Shown here one piece after another: positions 36,601 through 44,640 of a stretch of 64,000 nt of DNA. Where the stretch lies: positions 5,890,001 to 5,954,000 of the forward strand of contig NZ_JAFBCM010000001.1 in assembly GCF_016907715.1 (NCBI RefSeq), written 5' to 3'. Numbering within the stretch: position 1 is the first letter of the stretch; every line of letters begins with the position of its first letter. The position numbers and the translations under genes are program-made. This DNA is from Tenggerimyces flavus. GTDB taxonomy: Bacteria; Actinomycetota; Actinomycetes; Propionibacteriales; Actinopolymorphaceae. The notes below the pieces were generated by a model that saw only the letters and a program-made list of their open reading frames with translations, had not been told where the DNA came from and did not search any database.

Positions 36601-37767
36601 ATGACAGGCCACGATTCCGCGGGGACCCCGGAAAGGCAGCTTCGTCCTACCGACCTGCGGTCCGCGCGCGACCTGCTCCTCGCGGCGGCTAAGGACGGGC
36701 TGCGACTGGGCATCCGCGGCGGCGGCACCGCGCAGGGCTGGGGCGCGCCGCTGGAGCGGGTCGACGCGGTCGTCGACACGACGGGGATAGCCGACCTGCT
36801 CGCGTACAACCCGGCGGACATGACCGTCGCGGTCGGCGCAGGCATGCGGCTTCGCGACCTGCAGGCGAAACTCGACGGGCAGCGCGTCGCGCTCGATGCG
36901 GCGCGCATCCCCCATGGGGCAACGGTGGGTGGGCTGCTCGCGACCGGCGACGGCGGCCCGATCCGCCCGATATACGGGACGTTGCGCGACCTCGTCATCG
37001 GCGTCACCGTCGTGCTCGCCGACGGCACCGTCTCGCAGTCCGGTGGACATGTCATCAAGAACGTCGCGGGCTACGACCTCGCGAAGCTGTTCGCCGGCTC
37101 GCTCGGCACGTTCGGGCTCATCACCGAGGTCGTGCTGCGCGTCCACCCCTTGCCGGAGGCCTCGGGGACGGTGGCGGTGGCGTGCGACGCGCCGACCGCG
37201 TTCGAACGCGTCACCGACCTGCTGGGCTCGACGATGGAACCCGTCTCGGTGGACTGGATCGACGGTCGCCTGCTGGTCCGGGTCGAGGGCACCGAGCAGA
37301 GTGTTCGCCACCGGCTCGGCGTGATCGCGACCGTCACCGGCGGCGAGCCGGCGGACGACGCGGCGTGGGACGAGGTCGCCGACGTCGTGTACGGCGCCGA
37401 AGGAGACACGATCCTGCGCGCCGGGACCCGGCCGGATCGCTTTCCCGCATTGGCGATGAGCCTTGCGTCCTTGGCCGCGCAGTACGACGTCAACGCGTCC
37501 TTGACATCGAGCGTCGGGATCGGCGTGCACACCGTACGGCTTCGCGGCGGCACCGCGGCCGCGCACGCGAACGTCTTGCAGGCTTGGCGTTCCGACGCGC
37601 AGTGTCAGGGTGGCAGCGTCACCGTGCACCGCCGCCTCGAAGGCGTCGACGAGCTCACCGCGTCGTGGGGCAAGGCGCCCGGCGCGGTGCACGTGCTGCA
37701 AGCGGTGAAGAAGGAGCTCGACCCCGACGCGCGGTTGTCCCCCGGCCGCTTCGCCCCCTGGTTCTAG
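36601..37767 (+). CDS. glcE: Glycolate oxidase FAD-binding subunit GlcE
   Basis: This 388-aa shorter paralogue of GlcD starts at ATG 36601. It carries LRLGIRGGGTAQGWGAPLERVDAVVDTTGI, the FAD cradle, and HGATVGGLLATGDGGPIRPIYGTLRDLVIGVTVVLADGTVSQSGGHVIKNVAGYDLAKLFAGSLGTFGLITEV. It lacks the GlcD C-terminal domain, as expected. It lies between glcD and glcF, with 45 bp and 8 bp gaps. Confidence 0.92.
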   Translation: MTGHDSAGTPERQLRPTDLRSARDLLLAAAKDGLRLGIRGGGTAQGWGAPLERVDAVVDTTGIADLLAYNPADMTVAVGAGMRLRDLQAKLDGQRVALDAARIPHGATVGGLLATGDGGPIRPIYGTLRDLVIGVTVVLADGTVSQSGGHVIKNVAGYDLAKLFAGSLGTFGLITEVVLRVHPLPEASGTVAVACDAPTAFERVTDLLGSTMEPVSVDWIDGRLLVRVEGTEQSVRHRLGVIATVTGGEPADDAAWDEVADVVYGAEGDTILRAGTRPDRFPALAMSLASLAAQYDVNASLTSSVGIGVHTVRLRGGTAAAHANVLQAWRSDAQCQGGSVTVHRRLEGVDELTASWGKAPGAVHVLQAVKKELDPDARLSPGRFAPWF

Positions 37768-37775
37768 GAGCTTGG

Positions 37776-39092
37776 ATGACCGACGCGCTCGCTGTCGACT
37801 TCGGGAACTTCGACGAGCATCACCCGCCGTCGAAGGACCTGCTCGACGACTGCGTGCACTGCGGGTTCTGCCTGCCGACCTGCCCGACGTACGTGCTGTG
37901 GGGCGAGGAGATGGACTCGCCGCGGGGCCGCATCTACCTGATGAACCTCGTGCACGAGGGCGCGGCCACGTTCGACGACACGCTCACCACGCACTTCGAC
38001 CGCTGCCTCGGCTGCATGGCGTGCGTGACGTCGTGCCCGTCGGGCGTGCAGTACGACCGGCTGATCGAGACCATGCGGCCGCAGATCGAGCGGAATCACT
38101 CGCGTGGGAAGGGCGATCGGCTGTTCCGGCGGCTGGTGTTCTCGCTGTTCCCGTACCCGAACCGGCTGCGCGTCGCGGCGCTCGGCGGCATCGCGTACCA
38201 GCGACTGCGGATCGGCAAGCTGCTCAGGAGGATCGGGCTACTCGACCGGCTCCCGAAGCGGCTGCAGGCGCTGGAGGCGCTGCTGCCGGACGTACGGCTG
38301 CGCGACCTCGCCGCCCGCGCGCCGGAACGCGTCGCGGCGGTAGGCACGCCGCGGAAGCGGGTCGCGATGCTGGCCGGCTGCGTGCAGCAGGTGTTCTTCA
38401 ACCCGGTGAACGCCGCGACCGTGCGGGTGCTCGCCGCCGAGGGGTGCGACGTGTTCGTCCCCGTCGAGCAGGACTGCTGCGGCGCGCTGTCCACGCACAC
38501 CGGACGGGAGCCCGAAGGACTGGCGCGGGCGCGGCGGACGATCGACGTGTTCGAGCACTACGACGTGGACGCGATCGTGGTGAACGTCGCCGGCTGCGGC
38601 TCGACGATGAAGGACTACGGCGTGCTGCTCGCCGACGATCCTCGCTACGCCGAACGCGCCGCGGCGTTCTCGGCGAAGGTGCGCGACGTCACCGAGGTGC
38701 TGGCGGAACTGCCGCCGCAGGCCGCGCGGCATCCGATCCCGGCGCGGGTGGCGTACCACGACGCCTGCCACCTCGGGCACGCACAGAAGGTGCGATCCCA
38801 GCCGCGAGCGGTGCTGCGGACGATCCCCGAGCTGACCGTCGTCGACCTGCCGGAGGCCGAGCTGTGCTGCGGTTCGGCCGGCGTCTACAACCTGCTCGAG
38901 CCCGAGGCGGCGAACGACCTCGGCGAACGGAAGGCGGCGAACGTACGGTCGGTCCAACCGGACGCGGTCGCGACGGCCAACCCCGGTTGCCTGTTGCAGC
39001 TCCGCAAACACCTCGGCGAGGACGAGCTCCCACTGTTCCACCCGGTCGAGCTGATCGACGCCTCGATCCGCGGCGTCAACCCGCTGGCCTGA
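37776..39092 (+). CDS. glcF: Glycolate oxidase iron-sulfur subunit GlcF
   Basis: This 438-aa protein starts at ATG 37776. Two 4Fe-4S clusters are evident: DCVHCGFCLPTCPTY near residue 27 and RCLGCMACVTSCPSG near residue 77. Two cysteine-rich CCG domains follow (CCGALSTHTG; later CCGSAGVYNL). This subunit passes electrons from GlcDE to the membrane quinone pool. It is the last gene of the iclR-glcDEF run. Confidence 0.93.
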   Translation: MTDALAVDFGNFDEHHPPSKDLLDDCVHCGFCLPTCPTYVLWGEEMDSPRGRIYLMNLVHEGAATFDDTLTTHFDRCLGCMACVTSCPSGVQYDRLIETMRPQIERNHSRGKGDRLFRRLVFSLFPYPNRLRVAALGGIAYQRLRIGKLLRRIGLLDRLPKRLQALEALLPDVRLRDLAARAPERVAAVGTPRKRVAMLAGCVQQVFFNPVNAATVRVLAAEGCDVFVPVEQDCCGALSTHTGREPEGLARARRTIDVFEHYDVDAIVVNVAGCGSTMKDYGVLLADDPRYAERAAAFSAKVRDVTEVLAELPPQAARHPIPARVAYHDACHLGHAQKVRSQPRAVLRTIPELTVVDLPEAELCCGSAGVYNLLEPEAANDLGERKAANVRSVQPDAVATANPGCLLQLRKHLGEDELPLFHPVELIDASIRGVNPLA

Positions 39093-39108
39093 TCACCGGG
39101 TGCCGGGT

Positions 39109-39139
39109 GCCGTGTCAGGGCGGTGACACGGCCGTGTCA
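39109..39139. promoter_or_regulatory. Palindromic operator upstream of the CPBP gene
   Basis: TGACACGGCCGTGTCA at 39124-39139 is a perfect 16-bp palindrome. A third half-site, CCGTGTCA, is at 39110-39117, so 39109-39117 can also pair with 39124-39132 as a hairpin. It sits 23 bp before the CPBP start codon and 17 bp after the glcF stop. Either a repressor site or a glcF terminator is possible. Confidence 0.5.
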
Positions 39140-39162
39140 GCGGGCCGCCCGAGCTTGGTCCC

Positions 39163-39981
39163 ATGGAGAGCACCCGAACCCCGCTGACCACCGCGGCAGA
39201 CACCCGACCGAACGGCCTCGCGGGGCGGCTGCTGGCCGACCGCCACTCGCTGCCGCTGTCCATCGCCTTACACCTGCTTCCCGGCATCCCCATCGTCGGC
39301 GTCTACCTGTTGTTCGCGCAGCCGCTCATGCGGGCGCTGGAGCTTCCGTCGTTCCTGGGTTGGGCGATCTCGATGGTCGTCGCCCTCGCGCCGATCCAGC
39401 TCGGCCTGCTGGTGTGGCTCGGCTACCGACGCAACGGCCGGCTGTCCCTGCGTGGCGTCGTGAACTACCTCGACAAGCCCACCCCACGCGGCAGGCTCGT
39501 GCTGATCGTCACCGTTCTGATCGTGCAGTTCCTGGGGCTGAGCACCGCGCTCGTCACGCTGGACAACGCCGTCTACGAGGCGTTCTTCTCCTGGGTTCCG
39601 TTCGACGGTTCGGGCGGGGGCGGCCTGACGTACATCGGGGGCTTCCCGCAGTCGGTCATGGTCATCACGCTCGCCGTGTGCATCCCGCTGACCGGCTTCT
39701 CGCTCCCGCTGATCGAGGAGCTCTACTTCCGCGGCTTCCTGCTGTCCCGCCTCCCCCAGCTGGGCGGGTGGGCGCCGCTGGTCAACACGGCACTGTTCTC
39801 GATCTACCACTTCTGGTCGCCGTGGGCGATCTTGTCCAGGATCATCTTCGCGTTCGCGGGCTTCTGGCTGGCCTGGAAGAAGCAGGACCTCCGGTTGTCG
39901 ATCGGCATGCACGTGGGCTCGGCGTTCATCCTGCAGACGCTCGGAACCGTTGCCCTGTTGCTGAACGTCATGCCTACCTGA
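39163..39981 (+). CDS. CPBP-family intramembrane metalloprotease
   Basis: This 272-aa membrane protein has about seven to eight hydrophobic segments. LIEELYFRGFLL at 183-194 gives the E-E-x-x-x-R motif (Glu185, Glu186, Arg190) and later conserved histidines occur in IYHFWSPW and IGMHVGSAF. This is the Rce1/Abi fold. In bacteria such proteases act in peptide self-immunity or membrane protein turnover. The palindromic operator just upstream suggests regulated expression. No bacteriocin gene is visible nearby. Confidence 0.85.
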   Translation: MESTRTPLTTAADTRPNGLAGRLLADRHSLPLSIALHLLPGIPIVGVYLLFAQPLMRALELPSFLGWAISMVVALAPIQLGLLVWLGYRRNGRLSLRGVVNYLDKPTPRGRLVLIVTVLIVQFLGLSTALVTLDNAVYEAFFSWVPFDGSGGGGLTYIGGFPQSVMVITLAVCIPLTGFSLPLIEELYFRGFLLSRLPQLGGWAPLVNTALFSIYHFWSPWAILSRIIFAFAGFWLAWKKQDLRLSIGMHVGSAFILQTLGTVALLLNVMPT

Positions 39982-41104
39982 GCAGTCGGCTCGCGAACAA
40001 CGCGTAGCCCGCGGCGACGCGATGGAGGGCCGCCTCCTCGACGTACTCGTGCGGTCCGTGGGAGACCTCCATCGTGCCGGGGCCGTAGCCGAACGCTGGT
40101 ATGCCGAGCTCGGCGTACCAGCGGGTGTCGAGGCAGCCGGGACACTGCTCCAGCCGTACGGGTGTCCCGGCGATCTCCTCGATCGCGCCGGCGAGCAGCT
40201 TCGCGGTCGGGTGGTCCGGCGGAGTGTGGGCGGGCGGGGCGACCTGGGTGACCTCGAGGTCGACGTTCGCGCCGGCCCGTTCGGCGGCCTCGTGGACGAT
40301 CGCTCTGATGCTGGCGAGCTCGCCGTCGAGGTCCTCCTCGGGATCGAAGCGGCCGTCCACGGTGAACCAGGTGTGCTCGGGAACGACATTGAAGTTGGAG
40401 CCCCCGCCGGACTGCCCGCCGACGACGATCGTGCGGCCGTTCGCGTACTCCCCAAGCGGGGTGGCGATCTGGAGCATGCGCAGGAACGAGTTGACACCCT
40501 GCGGCGCTTGGCCGACGTGCATGGGCTTCCCGTGCACGTCGACGCGCAGCGAGAGCGCGCCCTTGGCTGCGTGCCAGACCACCTCGCCGCTCTGCTCGGC
40601 GGTGAGCATGGCGAGCGCGGACGGGTCGATGAGGTCGTTCGCGCGGAGGTAGCCGGCGCCGGCCGCACTGCCGGTCTCCTCGTCGCAGACGAGGTGGATC
40701 ACGACGCGGCCGTTGCCGAGCAGGCCGAGGTCCTGCGCGGCGGCGGCGCCGTACAGCATGCTGACGATGCCGCCCTTCATGTCGGCGGTGCCGCGGCCGA
40801 CGATCCGCCCGTCCGCGCGGCGAGCGGTGAACTGGTCGCGGGACTGGGCCGGAACGACGTCGAAGTGGCCGTGGAAGTAGACGATCCCGTCGCCGGCGCC
40901 GTCGGTGCCGGCGGTGCCGCGGACGACGGGCGGCTCGAGCACCTCGGGTCGCAGACCGAGCCGGTCCATCGCGTCGCGGAGCACCTCGGCGCACTCGGCG
41001 AGGCCGCGGCCAGGCGGGTTCTCGGTCTCGCAGGCGACCAGCCTGGTGAGCAGGTCGGCCATGGCGTCGGCACGTTCTTCGATCCATTCGCGGACGGCGT
41101 TCAT
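39974..41104 (-). CDS. M20-family peptidase/deacetylase (ArgE/DapE-like)
   Basis: This 376-aa zinc hydrolase has YFHGHFDVVPA (first metal His-x-Asp), GRGTADMKGGI (bridging Asp), CDEETGSAAGAGYL (Glu-Glu base) and a late HGPHEYVEE (His). A dimerisation domain lies between (HVGQAPQGVNSFLRML). It resembles succinyl-diaminopimelate desuccinylase or acetylornithine deacetylase, but substrate cannot be read. It is divergent from an AsnC regulator 84 bp away, so regulation by an amino acid is plausible. Confidence 0.87.
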   Translation of the reverse strand: MNAVREWIEERADAMADLLTRLVACETENPPGRGLAECAEVLRDAMDRLGLRPEVLEPPVVRGTAGTDGAGDGIVYFHGHFDVVPAQSRDQFTARRADGRIVGRGTADMKGGIVSMLYGAAAAQDLGLLGNGRVVIHLVCDEETGSAAGAGYLRANDLIDPSALAMLTAEQSGEVVWHAAKGALSLRVDVHGKPMHVGQAPQGVNSFLRMLQIATPLGEYANGRTIVVGGQSGGGSNFNVVPEHTWFTVDGRFDPEEDLDGELASIRAIVHEAAERAGANVDLEVTQVAPPAHTPPDHPTAKLLAGAIEEIAGTPVRLEQCPGCLDTRWYAELGIPAFGYGPGTMEVSHGPHEYVEEAALHRVAAGYALFASRLLR

Positions 41105-41187
41105 GGTCGAGAAGGCTATGGCGGATCGGCCGGAAGGTGGTGCCAACTTCGGCCCGTCTCGGCGGCGTACGTGGAAGACTCTGCGCC

Positions 41188-41640
41188 GTGGACGTGATCG
41201 ACCGGAAGATTCTTGCCGAGCTGCAGGCGGACGGCCGGCTCACGGTGACCGAGCTGGCCGCCAAGATCGGCCTCAGCCTCTCGCCGTGCCACCGGCGGCT
41301 GCGCGAGCTCGAACGTTCGGGCGTCATCACCGGCTACCGCGCCCTCGTCGACCCCGCCTCGGTCGGCCTCGGCTTCCAGGCGCTGGTGTTCGTGACCATG
41401 CGCCAGGAGGACCGCGACACCCTGCTCGCCTTCGAGGCGGCGGTCGCGAAGATCCCGAACGTTCTCCAAGCCCAGCGCCTCTTCGGCGACCCCGACTACC
41501 TGCTCCGCGTCGTGACCACCGACCTCGACGCCTACGCCAGCCTGGAGGACGAAAGCCTCGCCGCCCTCCCCGGCGTCCAGCGCCTCACGTCGACGCTGGT
41601 CATGAAGCAGATCGTCACCGACCGCCCTCTTCCGACCTAG
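41188..41640 (+). CDS. Lrp/AsnC-family regulator
   Basis: This 150-aa protein starts at GTG 41188 (DVIDRKILAELQADGRLTVTELAAKIGLSLSPCHRRLRELERSG), the classic AsnC helix-turn-helix start. The RAM ligand-binding domain follows (GFQALVFVTMRQEDRDTLLAFEAAV, DYLLRVVTTDLDAY). It probably controls the divergent M20 peptidase gene in response to an amino acid. The 3' end overlaps the convergent TetR gene by 26 bp. Confidence 0.9.
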   Translation: MDVIDRKILAELQADGRLTVTELAAKIGLSLSPCHRRLRELERSGVITGYRALVDPASVGLGFQALVFVTMRQEDRDTLLAFEAAVAKIPNVLQAQRLFGDPDYLLRVVTTDLDAYASLEDESLAALPGVQRLTSTLVMKQIVTDRPLPT

Positions 41641-42391
41641 AGCGCATCAGCAGCTCAAGGCCGTCGAGGATGCGGTCGAGGCCCCACTCGAAGTTGTTGT
41701 GGTCCGGCGGCGGCGAGGCGGCCAGCTCGGTGAGCGCGGGGTACTTGGCGCCGTGCTCGTCGCGGAGGGTGTCCAGCATCGCCGTGTTCGGCAGGTCGAT
41801 CGTCCAGGGCAGCACGCCGTACGCGGTCATCGCCAGCGTCGCGCGCAGGTGCGCGCTCACGATGAACACCGCGTCCAGCTGCTCCGCCAGCGTCAGCCCT
41901 GTGCCCTCCATCGAGCGGACGGCGAGCTCGACCCAGCCCACCTCGTTCGGCCCCATGGCCCGCTCCCCCGACGTCGGCCGCACCGCGCCAGGGCGACTCT
42001 GCCACTCGCTGACATGCGGGAGCCAGGGATGGCGGAACCAGCCCTCGCGGATGAGCCGCGCCCAGCCGGTCACGCGTTCCCGCCAGCCCTCGCCGAGCGA
42101 CTCCAGCGTCGGTGGGTCGTCGATCGCGAGGTCGGTCATCGCCGCGAGCAGCTCACCTTTGCTCTTGACGTACCGGTACAGCGACATCTTGGTGAAGTTC
42201 AGCTCGCTGGCGATCCGCTGCATGGAGATCGCCGCGAGCCCCTCGCTGTCGGCGATCGAGATGCCCATCTCGGCGATCTGACGCACGCTCAGGGCACGCT
42301 TCGGCCCACGGCTGGGAGGCTCCCGCAGGCCCCACAGCAGCTCAAGTGTTCCGAACTCGTCCTCCGCTGGACGGTCGTCGGAAATCGCCAA
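41615..42391 (-). CDS. TetR-family regulator (TetR_C_1 type)
   Basis: This 258-aa protein starts at TTG 42391 behind GAGGAG. The helix-turn-helix is ALSVRQIAEMGISIADSEGLAAISMQRIASELNFTKMSLYRYVKSKGEL. The all-helical C-terminal domain is of the tetracycline-repressor type (WGLDRILDGLELLM). It faces a DHFR-like gene across a promoter with a 21-bp dyad, the likely target. Ligand unknown. Confidence 0.88.
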   Translation of the reverse strand: MAISDDRPAEDEFGTLELLWGLREPPSRGPKRALSVRQIAEMGISIADSEGLAAISMQRIASELNFTKMSLYRYVKSKGELLAAMTDLAIDDPPTLESLGEGWRERVTGWARLIREGWFRHPWLPHVSEWQSRPGAVRPTSGERAMGPNEVGWVELAVRSMEGTGLTLAEQLDAVFIVSAHLRATLAMTAYGVLPWTIDLPNTAMLDTLRDEHGAKYPALTELAASPPPDHNNFEWGLDRILDGLELLMRSRSEEGGR

Positions 42392-42411
42392 TGCACTCCT
42401 CGAATTCGGTC

Positions 42412-42447
42412 TTGCACGCCCCTGGAACTGTGTCTATGGTACACAGT
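42412..42447 (+). promoter_or_regulatory. Promoter with overlapping TetR operator
   Basis: TTGCAC at 42412-42417 and TATGGT at 42435-42440 are separated by 17 bases, a consensus-like sigma-70/HrdB promoter. ACTGTGT (42427-42433) and ACACAGT (42441-42447) form a dyad with a seven-base spacer that straddles the -10 box. Binding by the divergent TetR protein would block transcription of the DHFR-like gene. Confidence 0.65.
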
Positions 42448-42506
42448 GTCCGGCGGACGCAGTTAGGAAACACGCCGGGAAGTACGGAAAGGAAAGGGGC
42501 AGACAC

Positions 42507-43085
42507 ATGGGCAGGGTGGTCTTCGACACCTCGATGTCGCTCGATGGGTACATGACCGCGGCCAACCGCACACCCGAGGAGCCTATGGGGCCGGGCGGTC
42601 TCCGCTTGATGGACTGGGCGTTCAACGACGAACGTGGCGCGCAGGTCCTCCGCGACGGTGTCGCCGGGTTGGGCGCCGCGATCGCCGGCCGGGAGACGTA
42701 CGACACCTCGCTCCCCTGGTGGGGCGCGAACGGACCGTCCGGCGACGCGCGGATGCCGCTGTTCGTCGTCACCCACAAGGCGCCCGACACCTCACCGGAG
42801 AACGGCGTCTACACGTTCGTCACCGACGGCATCGAGAGCGCGCTCGAGCAGGCCCAGAAGGTGGCCGGCGACCGCGACGTCTGCGTCATGGGCGGCGCGA
42901 ACCTCGGCCAGCAGTACATCGCGGCCGGACTGGTCGACGAGCTCTCGATCCACCTGGTGCCGGTGTTGTTCCACGGCGGTACGCGGATGTTCGCGCACCT
43001 GGGCGTCGACCACACCGACCTCGAGGTCCTCGATGTCGTCTCGACCCCCGCCGCGACCCACTTCCGCTACGCGATCAAGAAGTAG
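42507..43085 (+). CDS. DHFR-family protein (RibD C-terminal-like), paralogue 1
   Basis: This 192-aa protein has the dihydrofolate-reductase/RibD reductase fold. It opens VVFDTSMSLDGYMTAANRTPEEP and ends with VMGGANLGQQYIAAGLVDELSIHLVPVLFHGGTRMF. Such proteins are common in actinobacteria near TetR regulators and are probably NADPH-dependent reductases of unknown substrate. ATG 42507 has AAAGGGG upstream. It is similar in length and pattern to the protein at 47537-48115. Confidence 0.85.
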   Translation: MGRVVFDTSMSLDGYMTAANRTPEEPMGPGGLRLMDWAFNDERGAQVLRDGVAGLGAAIAGRETYDTSLPWWGANGPSGDARMPLFVVTHKAPDTSPENGVYTFVTDGIESALEQAQKVAGDRDVCVMGGANLGQQYIAAGLVDELSIHLVPVLFHGGTRMFAHLGVDHTDLEVLDVVSTPAATHFRYAIKK

Positions 43086-44255
43086 CTAGCGATGAGCACC
43101 CGCACGGATGTAATCGCCGGCCTTCTCGAGAGCGGTCGCCGCCTCGGGCAGGAACGGCCAGAACAGCTGGAAGACATGCGCGGCGAGCGGATAGTCGTCG
43201 ACCACCACCTTGACGCCATGCGCTCGCGCGTGCGCGATGAGGTCGGCGGCCTGCGCGTACATCAGGTCCTGCGTCCCGGCCTGGACGAACAGCTCCGGCA
43301 GGCCGGTGAAGTCGGCCAGCAACGGGTGGACGAGCGGGTCGTTCGCCGGCCGGTCGCCGAGGTAGGCGGCACCGAAGCCGCGGATCACCTCGGCGGCGCC
43401 GCGATCGACCTGGTCGGGCGGCGTGAACTCCACCCCCGGCGACATCAGCACCAGACGGCCGGGCAGGGGGACACCGTCGTCGCGCAGCTTGAGCACCATC
43501 GAGAGCGTGAGATGGGCGCCCATCGAATCGGTCGCGACGCTGATGGTCCTGGGCGGGACACCGCGCGAGAGCATCCACTCGTAGGCACTGACAGCGTCGT
43601 CCAGTGCCGCGGGGAACGGATGCTCCGGGGCCAGCCGGAAGTCCGGGATGACGACCGTGGCCCCGGCTGCCGCGGCCAGCGCTCCGGCGAGCGAACGGTA
43701 GCCGTACGCCGAGCCGAGCGCCATGCCACCACCGTGCAGGAACAGCACCGTGGCTGGCTGTTCGGGGTCCGGCGACACCGACAGCCCGACGACGCCACCG
43801 GTGTTGGCCGGACGTACGACGATGCCCTCCGGCACCGGGAACATGGCGGACACCGACTCGTACGCGGCCCGCAGCTCGTCCAGACCCGCCGAACTGGCCG
43901 CCAGGTCGCTCACCGGCGCCCAGATCCGGGCGGCGCGCTCCTCGAGCTCGTCCCCCACCGAACGGGTCATCGTGACGGCCTCGTGCAGGTCGTGCAGCAG
44001 GTCCTTGGCCCGGGTCAGGAGCACCTCACCGGGCAACGTCAGCTCGACGCTGCGCGTGGAACGGCGCAGCAGCTGACAGCCCACCAGCCGTTCCAGACCA
44101 CCGATCTGCCGGCTCAGCGCTGGCTGCGTCACGTACAACCGGGTGGCGGCACGCCCGAAGTTGAGCTCCTCCGCGACAGCGACGAACGCCCTGAGGTGGC
44201 GCACCTCGATCGCCTCCGCCGACGCGGGAAGCCGCAACACGTTGTCTTCCATCAT
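43086..44255 (-). CDS. LysR-type HTH fused to an HSL-type alpha/beta hydrolase
   Basis: One uninterrupted 389-aa frame joins two domains. Residues 16-75 are a LysR DNA-binding domain (VRHLRAFVAVAEELNFGRAATRLYVTQPALSRQIGGLE), followed by a linker helix to about 100. Instead of the usual LysR periplasmic-binding-like effector domain, residues of about 110-389 are a hormone-sensitive-lipase-type hydrolase. It has HGGG (174-177), Ser244 in ATDSMG, Asp330 in GTQD and His360 in AAHV, so the catalytic set looks complete. It probably acts as a one-component regulator whose sensor binds or cleaves an ester-like ligand. It is divergent from the operon at 44501. Confidence 0.88.
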   Translation of the reverse strand: MMEDNVLRLPASAEAIEVRHLRAFVAVAEELNFGRAATRLYVTQPALSRQIGGLERLVGCQLLRRSTRSVELTLPGEVLLTRAKDLLHDLHEAVTMTRSVGDELEERAARIWAPVSDLAASSAGLDELRAAYESVSAMFPVPEGIVVRPANTGGVVGLSVSPDPEQPATVLFLHGGGMALGSAYGYRSLAGALAAAAGATVVIPDFRLAPEHPFPAALDDAVSAYEWMLSRGVPPRTISVATDSMGAHLTLSMVLKLRDDGVPLPGRLVLMSPGVEFTPPDQVDRGAAEVIRGFGAAYLGDRPANDPLVHPLLADFTGLPELFVQAGTQDLMYAQAADLIAHARAHGVKVVVDDYPLAAHVFQLFWPFLPEAATALEKAGDYIRAGAHR

Positions 44256-44500
44256 CGAGCCACGATCCTCGTACCCACCCCTAGATCCGGCAATGTCCGG
44301 GCGGCATCACAGCGATACCGGATCGGCATTTCCCCCTCACGTCAGTCGTCGCAAGACTGAACGTACCAACTTCTCCACCACGCCAGGGCCCCCCGCGGAG
44401 GCACTGGCCCGAAGTTCCCCATCGCTGTTGTCGATTCCGACCTTCGACCGTTCGTCGGATCAGCAGAACGACCTTCACCACGCCAGCAAGGAGTACACCT
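44256..44500. promoter_or_regulatory. Divergent intergenic region of the fusion regulator
   Basis: This 245-bp region should hold promoters for both directions and the sites of the LysR-type regulator. GATCCGG at 44284-44290 and CCGGATC at 44318-44324 are inverted copies about three helical turns apart. The 11-mer CACCACGCCAG occurs twice, near 44380 and 44476. No gene is seen. Confidence 0.4.
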
Positions 44501-44602
44501 ATGCCTCAGCCGAGCGCTCAGGCCAGGTCGATCCGCGACGACGTCGTCACCCACGGTCCGTACGTCGAAGTGCGCGAGCTGTTCGGCCCGCCCGTCGAGT
44601 AA
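44501..44602 (+). CDS. 33-aa small ORF at the head of the MFS operon
   Basis: ATG 44501 follows AAGGAG with ideal spacing and opens a 33-codon frame: MPQPSAQARSIRDDVV, then THGPYVEVRELFGPPVE. It lies 38 bp before the MFS gene on the same strand. The sequence is neither hydrophobic nor repetitive and has no signal peptide. It may be a leader peptide, a small regulatory protein, or a precursor exported or modified by its neighbours. It is a prediction only. Confidence 0.5.
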   Translation: MPQPSAQARSIRDDVVTHGPYVEVRELFGPPVE

Positions 44603-44640
44603 CACCCACCTTCCGCAACGTCACGAAGGAGCTCAGCCCC

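Noticed and set aside
34675-37701. Open frame of about 1000 codons antisense to glcD/glcE
   Set aside because: It shadows well-supported glycolate oxidase genes; its product is Arg/Asp/His-rich with no domain, as expected from high-GC antisense frames.
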